DNA of 36,018 nucleotides from Candidatus Omnitrophota bacterium. GTDB taxonomy: Bacteria; Omnitrophota; Gorgyraeia; Gygaellales; JAHJCI01. Positions 16,104 to 24,329 of the stretch are shown here, in pieces. Position 1 is the stretch's first letter. Each line of letters begins with the position of its first letter. Both the position numbers and the translations under genes were made by a program. The stretch spans positions 1-36,018 of the forward strand of contig JADHWR010000004.1 of NCBI GenBank assembly GCA_016783355.1, read 5' to 3'. The notes under the pieces are model-generated. The model was given only the letters and a program-made list of their open reading frames with translations, did no database searches and was not told the origin of the DNA.

Positions 16104-16133
16104 AAATCAGCCCGGGTGAGGCTGACAAGGAGC
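16104..16133 (+). promoter_or_regulatory. PyrR-binding anti-antiterminator loop
   Basis: The leader contains CCCGGGTGAGGCTGACAAGG, close to the PyrR-binding consensus CCNGNGAGGYURRSAAGG known from Bacillus pyr leaders. UMP-loaded PyrR binding here would favour the downstream terminator. Its CAAGG can also pair with CCTTG at the base of the terminator stem. Confidence 0.8.
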
Positions 16134-16137
16134 AAAA

Positions 16138-16176
16138 ATGATCGGATTCTTAAAAGGAGAATTATGTAGCCCTTGA
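16138..16176 (+). CDS. Putative 12-aa pyr leader peptide
   Basis: ATG preceded by AAGGAG at good spacing, encoding MIGFLKGELCSP and stopping inside the 5' arm of the attenuator. Its ribosome site overlaps the PyrR-binding element. A second AAGGAG (16154-16159) precedes an ATG-TAG start-stop in another frame. Whether either is translated is unknown. Confidence 0.45.
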   Translation: MIGFLKGELCSP

Positions 16177-16200
16177 CATTGAAGATGTCAAGGGCTTTTA
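16168..16200 (+). terminator. Intrinsic terminator / pyr attenuator
   Basis: Perfect 12-bp stem AGCCCTTGACAT (16168-16179) with ATGTCAAGGGCT (16185-16196), loop TGAAG, followed by TTTATTTTCT. It sits between the PyrR-binding loop and pyrR, which is classic PyrR attenuation. Confidence 0.92.
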
Positions 16201-16219
16201 TTTTCTAGAGGGAGAATGA

Positions 16220-17669
<1,450 letters not shown>

Positions 17670-17673
<4 letters not shown>

Positions 17674-19010
17674 AACTATTAATCAAAGACGGACACGTAA
17701 TTAATCCAGAGAGCAAACTTGACGGCATCTGCGATATATTAATTGAGAAGGGAAAGATTGTAAAAATTGCCAAAAACCTGAATGTTGCCGATGCAAACCC
17801 CGTTCGAAGTAAGGCGCCAGGGGCGACTGCCCCGCCTGCGGCGGGGACTTCGAACGGGGCAAAAATAATTAGCGCAAAGGGAAAATTAGTTTTGCCTGGC
17901 TTAATTGATATACATACTCATCTTCGTGTTCCAGGCAGAGAGGATGAAGAGACACTTCTTTCAGGGATGCAGGCAGCAGCAAGGGGAGGTTTTACGACGA
18001 TTTGCTGTATGCCCAATACTCAGCCAGTAATTGACCATGCGCAGGTTGTCCAGGCAATTACCAAAGAGGCAGGGCTATTGGGTTTAATAAATATTATACC
18101 TATTGGTGCAATTACCAAGGGCCAAAAAGGAGAGGAATTGACAGAACTTGCTGATTTAAAAGAGGCAGGATGCCGGGCAGTTTCTGACGATGGCTTTCCT
18201 GTAGTCAATGCCGGTCTTCTGCGTCGCGCTTTTGAATATGCCTCTATGCTTGGGCTTTTGGTTATTTCACATTGCGAAGATTTGAATTTGAGCAGAGCAG
18301 GATTAATGAATGAAGGTCTAACCAGTACAATTTTAGGCCTCAAGGGTATTCCTGAGATTGCCGAGACAGTTATCGTCAGCCGCGAGATTGAGCTGGCACG
18401 TTATTTGAATATCCCGGTGCATCTTGCTCATATCTCCTCATCTCGTTCAATAGAGTTGATTAAGCAGGCAAAAGAGCAGGGGATTAAGATAACTGCGGAG
18501 ACCTGCCCGCATTATTTTAGTTTAACGCAAGATTTACTGATGAGCTTTGATACCAATTTAAAGGTAAATCCTCCCTTACGCCGGAAAGAAGATGTAGAGA
18601 AAATAAAGTTAGCCCTTAAAGAAGGCATAATTGACTGCATTGCCACGGATCACGCACCGCATTCAGACAATGAGAAGGAATTGGAGTTTGATCTGGCTGC
18701 GTCAGGCACCATTGGCTTAGAGACTGCCTTAGCAGTAAGTATTACAGAATTAATTAATAAAGATATACTCAGCTGGCAAGGCCTGGTGAGGCTGATGTCG
18801 TTGAATCCGGCAAGGATTTTAGGTCTGGATAAAGGTAGTCTCAGAGAAGGAAAAGAGGCAGATCTGATTGTCCTCGACCCGAATGAAGAATGGGTGGTCA
18901 AAAAAGAGGACTTCCTTTCCCGCTCCAGAAATTGCGCATTCTTAGGAATGAAGCTAAAAGGCGTGGTTGAGTATACAATCTGCAATGGCAAGATTGTCTA
19001 TAAAAGGTGA
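17670..19010 (+). CDS. pyrC: Dihydroorotase with in-frame palindromic repeat insert
   Basis: Cyclises carbamoyl aspartate to dihydroorotate; class I amidohydrolase. The metal-binding [11 protein letters not shown], the SHCEDLN histidine, HLAHISS and the [10 protein letters not shown] aspartate motif are all present, as is the C-terminal strand region [12 protein letters not shown]. Residues about 43-63 ([20 protein letters not shown]) are encoded by a TTCGAA palindromic element, falling between the small N-terminal strands NLNVAD and KIISAKGKL, far from the active site. At 446 aa it is about 20 longer than usual, matching the insert. Confidence 0.96.
17797..17859. repeat. TTCGAA palindromic element (family B) inside pyrC
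   Basis: CCCCGTTCGAAG...CTTCGAACGGGG arms around GCGCCAGGGGCGACTGCCCCGC-type inner palindromes. Near-identical cores occur at 34814-34877 and, reversed, at 35343-35412. Confidence 0.9.
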
Positions 19011-19118
19011 ACCCCGTTCGAAATTTAGATATGTATGGATTTGAGATAGATTTAAAAACTTCGGCTGCTTATGTATCATTAAACCTTAAGCAAAGATTGG
19101 AGGAATTTCGAACGGGGT
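19011..19118. repeat. Inverted repeat ACCCCGTTCGAAATT flanking a 108-bp segment
   Basis: Perfect 15-bp inverted termini (ACCCCGTTCGAAATT / AATTTCGAACGGGGT) enclose about 78 bp that is not itself palindromic. The right terminus supplies the GTG start of the next gene. A 29-codon ORF (19031-19120) lies inside. Confidence 0.8.
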
Positions 19119-19620
19119 GAAGTTTATCCTTACTCCTGAATTAGGTCGACTTGCTAAATGGTTGAGGATTCTGGGTTATGATAGTGTCTATTTTAAGGAA
19201 AGTAATTTTTCCTCTTTACCCCGTTCGAAATCGCAGACGCAGTCTGCGTCTTATTTCGAACGGGGTTTACTTATCCAGACTTTACGCGAGGGCCGCGTAG
19301 TCTTAACGCGTAATCACCGTTTCTTAAAGAAAGCAAGCTCTCGCGCATTAGAGATTAAAAGCGAAAAAGTAAAAGAGCAGATTAAACAGGTTTTAAAAGA
19401 ATTGAATCTGAAGCCGCAGAAGCATTTAATGTTTAGCCGCTGTGTTATCTGCAATGAGGAACTTAAATCTATAGAAAAAGAAAAGGTAAAAGAAAAGATC
19501 CCGGAATATGTATATCAGACAGAAAATGATTTCCTCAGTTGTCCTGTGTGTCAGCGTATCTACTGGCAGGGAAGTCATTGGGGTAATGTGCAGCGTTACT
19601 TAATAGAGGCTTCCTCTTGA
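19117..19620 (+). CDS. Mut7-C RNase-domain protein with zinc ribbon
   Basis: 167-aa protein of the Mut7-C family (PIN-like fold; probable RNase). It starts with KFILTPELGRLAKWLRILGYD (conserved Asp), continues EGRVVLTRNHRFLKK, and ends in a zinc ribbon with CVIC and CPVC pairs. Residues about 34-50 come from a TTCGAA palindrome, replacing or extending the usual loop between the first Asp region and LIQTLREGR. The GTG start is formed by the right end of an upstream inverted repeat, and the last residues (LIEASS) lie in a family D repeat. It is thus repeat-touched at start, middle and end while the core is intact. Confidence 0.85.
   Translation: MKFILTPELGRLAKWLRILGYDSVYFKESNFSSLPRSKSQTQSASYFERGLLIQTLREGRVVLTRNHRFLKKASSRALEIKSEKVKEQIKQVLKELNLKPQKHLMFSRCVICNEELKSIEKEKVKEKIPEYVYQTENDFLSCPVCQRIYWQGSHWGNVQRYLIEASS
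19218..19266. repeat. TTCGAA palindromic element (family B variant) inside the Mut7-C gene
   Basis: 49 bp with ACCCCGTTCGAAAT and ATTTCGAACGGGGT arms and a CGCAGACGCAGTCTGCGTC inner palindrome. It keeps the reading frame open (PRSKSQTQSASYFERG). Confidence 0.9.
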
Positions 19621-19660
19621 GCGAGGACAATTTTGGGCTCCGCCGAAGACAGGGCCCGCT
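19603..19660 (+). repeat. Family D repeat at the 3' end of the Mut7-C gene
   Basis: Runs AGAGGCTTCCTCTTGAGCGA through ATTTTGGGCTCCGCCGAAGA to AGGGCCCGCT. It matches 35597-35672 (same strand) and 27636-27711 (opposite strand). It includes the stop codon of the Mut7-C gene. Confidence 0.85.
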
Positions 19661-19708
19661 CATAAAGGACCGTCTCCTTAAGTAGATCTAACGGGCAAAA
19701 CGGAAAAG

Positions 19709-22189
19709 ATGGAGTTTATTGCAGATTTTCATATTCATTCCAAATATAGCCGGGCAACAAGCAAAAATATGGATGTTGAGCATATTGCCATGTTTGCAAA
19801 ATATAAGGGAGTAACCCTGATGGGAACTGGCGATTTTACTCACCATTTATGGCTTGAGGAATTAAAGAATAAATTAGAGGATTTAGGCAACGGTCTATTT
19901 AAATACAAAGATATCTATTTTATATTAACGACAGAGATTAGCAGTATCTATTCGAAGAATGGCCGGGTTTATCGGATTCATAATATTATCTTTGCCCCAT
20001 CTTTTAAAACCGTAGATAAGATTAACAATACATTGATTCGCTGGGGCGCTAATCTTGCCTCTGATGGCCGGCCAATTGTCGGAATAGATGCAGCGCAACT
20101 GGCGCGTATTGTTTTTGATACTGATGATGATTGTTTTTTTGTTCCCGCGCATTGTCTTTTGCCTGATACATTTGTTCATACAAATAAGGGTATTAAGAGA
20201 ATAGAAGATATTTTAAAAAAAGATTTTGTTTATACTCATAAATGCCGTTTTAAAAAAGTGACCGAGTTATTTAGAAGAAAATATAATGGTAAGATCCTTT
20301 GTATTAAGCCGTATTATTTTAGAGAAGGTATAAAGGTTACATCTGAGCATCCATTTTATGTTATAAAGACACACAAATATTGTCCCTCGAGGGGTAGCTT
20401 TTGTATGCCTAATTGCGCCCATCTTAAAAATAAGGGCTGTAAAAGAAGGTTTTTTGAGAAATATCATCCTCAGTGGATTCAGGCTAAAGATATAAAAAAG
20501 AATGATATTTTTATATTCCCCAGATTTAACAATACTACTCTAGATAAACAAGAAATTAAAATTAATAAATTTTTATCTGGCAGCTTCGCCTTTAAAGATG
20601 ACAAAATAGCCCTAAAGAGTTCAAGAGCACATTTTGTGAAAAATGGTATTAAGATTGATAATGACTTTTGCAGATTAGCAGGTTATTTTGTTTCCGAAGG
20701 TTATACAAATAGCAGAGATTGTATTTCTTTTTGTTTTCTTGATGATGAAAAAGAATATATAGATGATGCGAAAGGTTTAGTGAAAAAGGTATTTGGCCTT
20801 AAGCTATCAAAGATGCAAGTTAAAAAAGATATCAAAGGCATAGAATTGATTTTTTATTCAAAGATATTATTTAAGTTATTTAGTAAACTTTTTTATACCA
20901 ATATAAAAGTTAAAAGAGCACATACTAAATCTTTACCTTTTTGGATGTTGTTCTTGCCTTTAGAGAAACAGGCAGAGATTATTAAAGGTTGGTGGCGAGG
21001 AGATAAAGGATATACTTCTTCAAGGACCTTGATGAATCAAATGAAAATTTTATTTTTAAGATTAGGGATTATTCCTTGTATCGGTATGGATTCCATAGAT
21101 AAACACAAATGTCGTGGTAAACATTCTTTAGGTTCAAGAGAGATATTAGCTAAGTATGACAGTTTTCAGTTTAGTAATCTTTCCTTTTTTGAAGATAAAT
21201 TTGCTTTATTGAAAGATAGGGCAATTTGTAAATTTAAAACAAAGCGACAATATAGACATGGATGGATGGACGATAACTATATCTACATTCCTGTTAGAGA
21301 GATTACAAAAGAGAATTACCGAGGTAATGTTTATAATTTAGAAGTTAAAGATGATAATTCTTATGTTTGTGAGTTTGCCGCAGTTCATAATTGCTGGACT
21401 CCCTGGTTTGCTCTTTTTGGTTCAATGTCCGGCTTTGATAAAATTGAGGATTGTTTTGAGGAACAGACACCTAAGATATTTGCCCTGGAGACAGGATTAT
21501 CGTCGGATCCGGCAATGAACTGGCGCTGGTCAGCATTGGATAGATTTACCCTGATCAGTAATTCAGACAGTCACAGTTCGCAGAGAATTGGCCGCGAGGC
21601 AAATGTTTTTAATTGCGAGTTGGCCTACAAGGATATTATCGATGTATTAAAGCAAAAGGATAAAAGCAGGTTTTTATACACTGTTGAATTTTTTCCTCAA
21701 GAAGGAAAATACCACTTTGATGGGCACAGGCTTTGTGGAATAAGCTTTTCTCCAAAAGAGACACAAAAGCACAATGGAATATGCCCAAAATGTAAAAGAC
21801 GCCTGACTGTTGGGGTGATGAACAGGATTGAACAACTTTGTGACCGAGAAGAAGGGTTTGTGCCGGATAATTCTATTCCATTTAAGAGCCTTGTTTCTTT
21901 AGATGAGATTATTGCTGAGGTAAGAGGCGTGGCAAAGGGCTCAAAGACAGTAGAGAAGGAATATTTTTCTTACATTTCTTATTTTGGTAATGAGTTTGAG
22001 ATCTTGCTGCGCGCAAAGGAGGATGATTTGCGAAAGAGGCTGCCTCCTCGAATTGTTGAGGCGATATTGAGGGTGCGTAGGGGTGAGGTTTTTATCCAGC
22101 CTGGGTTTGATGGAGAATATGGAAAGATTTCTATATTCAGAGAAGAAGAAAAAAAGACAAAGACTGAGGAACAGTTGAGTCTCTTTTGA
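19709..22189 (+). CDS. Endonuclease Q homologue (PHP family) interrupted by an intein
   Basis: 826-aa precursor. The extein parts (residues 1-148 and 562-826, 413 aa together) form an EndoQ/TIGR00375-type protein: PHP motifs DFHIHSKYS, GTGDFTHHLW, TTEISSIY, the FVPAH/CWTPWFALFGS junction, ISNSDSHS, then the C-terminal zinc site with GICPKCKRR and an HhH-like RLPPRIVEAIL region. EndoQ enzymes nick 5' of deaminated bases (uracil, hypoxanthine) and abasic sites; this activity is inferred from the family. The intein must splice to restore the active site, since it separates the metal-ligand His of VPAH from WTPW. It lies in a pyr/repair neighbourhood. Confidence 0.92.
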   Translation: MEFIADFHIHSKYSRATSKNMDVEHIAMFAKYKGVTLMGTGDFTHHLWLEELKNKLEDLGNGLFKYKDIYFILTTEISSIYSKNGRVYRIHNIIFAPSFKTVDKINNTLIRWGANLASDGRPIVGIDAAQLARIVFDTDDDCFFVPAHCLLPDTFVHTNKGIKRIEDILKKDFVYTHKCRFKKVTELFRRKYNGKILCIKPYYFREGIKVTSEHPFYVIKTHKYCPSRGSFCMPNCAHLKNKGCKRRFFEKYHPQWIQAKDIKKNDIFIFPRFNNTTLDKQEIKINKFLSGSFAFKDDKIALKSSRAHFVKNGIKIDNDFCRLAGYFVSEGYTNSRDCISFCFLDDEKEYIDDAKGLVKKVFGLKLSKMQVKKDIKGIELIFYSKILFKLFSKLFYTNIKVKRAHTKSLPFWMLFLPLEKQAEIIKGWWRGDKGYTSSRTLMNQMKILFLRLGIIPCIGMDSIDKHKCRGKHSLGSREILAKYDSFQFSNLSFFEDKFALLKDRAICKFKTKRQYRHGWMDDNYIYIPVREITKENYRGNVYNLEVKDDNSYVCEFAAVHNCWTPWFALFGSMSGFDKIEDCFEEQTPKIFALETGLSSDPAMNWRWSALDRFTLISNSDSHSSQRIGREANVFNCELAYKDIIDVLKQKDKSRFLYTVEFFPQEGKYHFDGHRLCGISFSPKETQKHNGICPKCKRRLTVGVMNRIEQLCDREEGFVPDNSIPFKSLVSLDEIIAEVRGVAKGSKTVEKEYFSYISYFGNEFEILLRAKEDDLRKRLPPRIVEAILRVRRGEVFIQPGFDGEYGKISIFREEEKKTKTEEQLSLF
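20153..21391 (+). other. Intein with LAGLIDADG-type homing endonuclease (413 aa)
   Basis: Codons 149-561 of the EndoQ ORF. Block A: CLLPDTFVHTNKGIKRIED beginning with Cys1. Block B: GIKVTSEHPFYVI with the TxxH motif. Endonuclease blocks: LAGYFVSEG (precursor residue 323) and GWWRGDKGY (about 427). Blocks F/G: VYNLEVKDDNSYVCEFAAVHN, with penultimate His and terminal Asn, followed by Cys+1 of the C-extein. All residues for standard class 1 splicing are present, so it should be active. The DNA is visibly more AT-rich than the flanking extein, suggesting separate ancestry. The second LAGLIDADG-like block lacks the usual acidic spacing but keeps Asp (RGDKG), so endonuclease activity is uncertain. 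Confidence 0.93.
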
Positions 22190-22203
22190 TAGCAGAGACT
22201 ATA

Positions 22204-22701
22204 ATGCAGGCAATAATTATTTACTATTCCTATACAGGCAACACGAGAAGGGTTTCTCAGTTTCTCTATGAATATCTTAAAGAGAAGGGTGAGGTAGATT
22301 TAATAGAGCTCTCGCCTTTAGACGAATCTAATGCCTTTTTGACTCAGGCAGTTCGTGCAAGACTACATAAGCAGGCAAAGCTTCCCTCAGTTAATTTTGA
22401 TTTATCCAGATTTGACTTAATCTGTTTTGGCAGCCCGGTCTGGGCCTTTGCCTCTGTTCCAGCAATGAATACGTATCTTAATAAGTGCTTAGGCCTTGAA
22501 GGCAAGGATGTTCTTTTGTTTGTTACTTATGGAAGTGGATTAGGAGTGAGTAGTTGCCTTGATTATATGCAAAGCCTATTGTCGAGAAAGGGCATAAAGC
22601 AGTTTAAAAGAATTTCTTTTCAAGAGAAAAAAGTAAGCAATAAGGATTTTATTGATCAGTTCATCAGAGAAAAATTAAGTGACTTCGCGCCTGTAGCGTA
22701 A
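22204..22701 (+). CDS. Flavodoxin-like protein
   Basis: 165-aa flavodoxin-fold protein with the FMN phosphate loop YYSYTGNTRRVSQFL and the isoalloxazine-facing GSPVWAFASVPAMNTYL loop. It is probably an electron carrier or flavin reductase; the partner is unknown. I prefer ATG 22204 to the tracked TTG 22186, which overlaps the EndoQ stop. The final 15 nt, including the TAA stop, lie inside the tRNA-Arg gene, so the mRNA and tRNA processing compete. Confidence 0.85.
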   Translation: MQAIIIYYSYTGNTRRVSQFLYEYLKEKGEVDLIELSPLDESNAFLTQAVRARLHKQAKLPSVNFDLSRFDLICFGSPVWAFASVPAMNTYLNKCLGLEGKDVLLFVTYGSGLGVSSCLDYMQSLLSRKGIKQFKRISFQEKKVSNKDFIDQFIREKLSDFAPVA

Positions 22702-22758
22702 TGGATAGCGCAGTGGCCTCCGGAGCCATATGTGCAGGTTCGACTCCTGCCAGGCGCA
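22687..22758 (+). tRNA. tRNA-Arg (CCG)
   Basis: Acceptor GCGCCTG/CAGGCGC, D arm TAGCGTAATGGATAGCGC, anticodon stem GTGGC/GCCAT with loop CTCCGGA (anticodon CCG), T arm GGTTCGACT. The 5' end overlaps the upstream flavodoxin gene by 15 nt. CCA is not encoded. Confidence 0.93.
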
Positions 22759-22778
22759 TAATCTAGCATTATATTCTA

Positions 22779-22807
22779 GCGCAAGGTACAAAGTGCAAGG
22801 CGCAAAA
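22779..22807. repeat. Degenerate GCAAGGTACAAAGTGCAAGG repeat
   Basis: Units GCGCAAGGTAC, AAAGTGCAAGG and CGCAAAAC just upstream of the LOG-like gene. It resembles the other degenerate repeats of the window. Confidence 0.55.
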
Positions 22808-22813
22808 CTTCAT

Positions 22814-23296
22814 ATGGTGAAAAAGAAGATTGTGGGTGTAATTGGGGGACATAATTGCTCAAAAGAAGTGGAGCAATTAGCCCAAAATTTGGGCAAAAAC
22901 TTGGCAAAAGTGGCAGAACATCTTGTCTGTGGGGGCTTAAGTGGAACAATGAAGGCAGTCTGTCAGGGTTTTAAAGAAGCTGGTGGCACAACTATAGGTA
23001 TTATACCAGGTTACAACAAAGATAGTGCCAATAGTTACGTTGATATCGTAATTCCAACTGGGTTGGGCTTGGCAAGGAATGTTTTAGTGGTTAAGACCTC
23101 TGATGTTGTTGTTGCTTTGCCCGGGGAGGCAGGGACTCTTTCTGAGATTGCCTATGCCTTGCAGTTTGGAATACCGCTTATTTCCCTCGGGTCCTGGGAT
23201 ATATCTGGTGTAATTAAAGTGGAGACTGTTGAAGAAGCAATTAGTCAAGTAAATAAGCAACTGAAAAAGGAATATGCGCGCAAGATTAATACTTAA
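22814..23296 (+). CDS. LOG-family (TIGR00725-like) Rossmann protein
   Basis: 160-aa protein with GVIGGHNCS, the CGGLSGTMKAVCQGFKEAGG helix region, GIIPGYN and ALPGEAGTLSEIAYAL, which is the family's PGGxGTxxE motif with Gly replaced by Glu. Members range from nucleotide-binding proteins to cytokinin-activating phosphoribohydrolases; the specific reaction is not clear here. The tracked start at 22730 lies inside tRNA-Arg, so ATG 22814 is the sensible start. It overlaps carA by 23 nt. Confidence 0.82.
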   Translation: MVKKKIVGVIGGHNCSKEVEQLAQNLGKNLAKVAEHLVCGGLSGTMKAVCQGFKEAGGTTIGIIPGYNKDSANSYVDIVIPTGLGLARNVLVVKTSDVVVALPGEAGTLSEIAYALQFGIPLISLGSWDISGVIKVETVEEAISQVNKQLKKEYARKINT

Positions 23297-24329
23297 AGAT
23301 GGCAGAGTTTTTTTAGGGGAAAGTGCTATCCCTATAACAGAAAGAACAGGAAGAGTAATCTTTGATACGCGCATTGTTGGTTACCAACAGGCAATTACTG
23401 ATCCGGCAAATGCAGGCAAGATTCTTATTTTCACCTATCCCTTAATTGGCAATTATGGCACAGCAAAAAGGTTTAATGAGTCAGAAGGGGTCTGGCCAGT
23501 TGCCGTAATCGTTAAAGAGAGCTCTCCTATTTATTCTCACTGGCAGGCAAAAGAAAGACTTAATGAATGGGCAAGGAATTTTGGACTGCCTGTAATCTAT
23601 GGGGTAGATACACGCTCCTTAACTGTGCATTTAAGAAAGAAGGGTGAGATGCTTGGGTTAGTCTCTACTGCTTCTTCTGTATACCGGGGGCGATTGCAAC
23701 AACGCGCAGAGAAAAAGCATAGCTATCTTGAGGATATTTCCTTAAAAGAGATTAAACAAGTAGGCAGCAGAAAAGGCAAAAGGATTGCTGTTTTAGATTT
23801 AGGTCTTACTCAGAGTATTTTAAGACAACTGAAGAGATTAAAATTAAATATTTTCCTTCTTCCATATAAGATGCCAGCAGAGGAGATTTTAAAATTAAAA
23901 CCAAAGACACTAATCATCTCTAATGGCCCAGAGAATGATTGCGGATTAAAAGAGATAGTTCCCACAGTAAAGAGGTTAGCTGGAAAGATTCCAATCTTAG
24001 GCATCTCTGCCGGGGCGCAGGTTTTAGCCTTAAGCTTAGGGGCGAAGATAAAGAGGATGTATATTGGTCATCATGGCTTGAATTATCCGATAAAATCAGT
24101 TAATTCCTTAAAAGGGGAAATTACCATACAAAATCACTCTTACGAGATTGAGGCTAAATCTTTAATTAAGTGCAAGGATATAAAAATTACTGCCTACAAT
24201 CTTAATGACCATACAGTTGAGGAATTTGAAAACAGAAGGCTTAAGCTTATAGGGGTGCTCTATTATCCATTAAGCCCTGGGTTTGAGGAGGTGCATCCTA
24301 TTTTTAGGAGATTTCTAAAATATGCCTAA
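23274..24329 (+). CDS. carA: Carbamoyl phosphate synthetase small subunit with dead glutaminase site
   Basis: 351-aa CarA with an intact N-terminal domain ([21 protein letters not shown]) and a class I glutamine amidotransferase domain. The catalytic triad is gone: the nucleophile elbow reads GISAGAQ (Ser245, normally GICLGHQ), and the His/Glu motif reads LYYPLSPG (Tyr331, Leu333, normally GHPEASPG). The oxyanion segment is SNGPEND instead of SNGPGDP. Structural motifs GHHGLNYP and QNHSYEI remain, and the frame is intact with AAAGGA upstream, so it looks selected as a structural subunit rather than a decaying pseudogene. Glutamine hydrolysis is not expected; ammonia is the likely nitrogen source. 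It overlaps carB by 8 nt. Confidence 0.93.
   Translation: MRARLILKDGRVFLGESAIPITERTGRVIFDTRIVGYQQAITDPANAGKILIFTYPLIGNYGTAKRFNESEGVWPVAVIVKESSPIYSHWQAKERLNEWARNFGLPVIYGVDTRSLTVHLRKKGEMLGLVSTASSVYRGRLQQRAEKKHSYLEDISLKEIKQVGSRKGKRIAVLDLGLTQSILRQLKRLKLNIFLLPYKMPAEEILKLKPKTLIISNGPENDCGLKEIVPTVKRLAGKIPILGISAGAQVLALSLGAKIKRMYIGHHGLNYPIKSVNSLKGEITIQNHSYEIEAKSLIKCKDIKITAYNLNDHTVEEFENRRLKLIGVLYYPLSPGFEEVHPIFRRFLKYA

Noticed and set aside
19709-22189. EndoQ ORF as a fusion of two unrelated proteins
   Set aside because: The insert has every splicing motif of an intein, and the flanks join into one continuous EndoQ sequence.
22730-22813. Extended N-terminus of the LOG-like protein from ATG 22730
   Set aside because: That start lies inside tRNA-Arg and the extension is tRNA and degenerate repeat sequence; ATG 22814 gives the family start.
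23274-24329. carA as a pseudogene
   Set aside because: The frame is intact, the ribosome site is good, fold motifs are kept and it is coupled to carB; only the glutaminase residues are changed.
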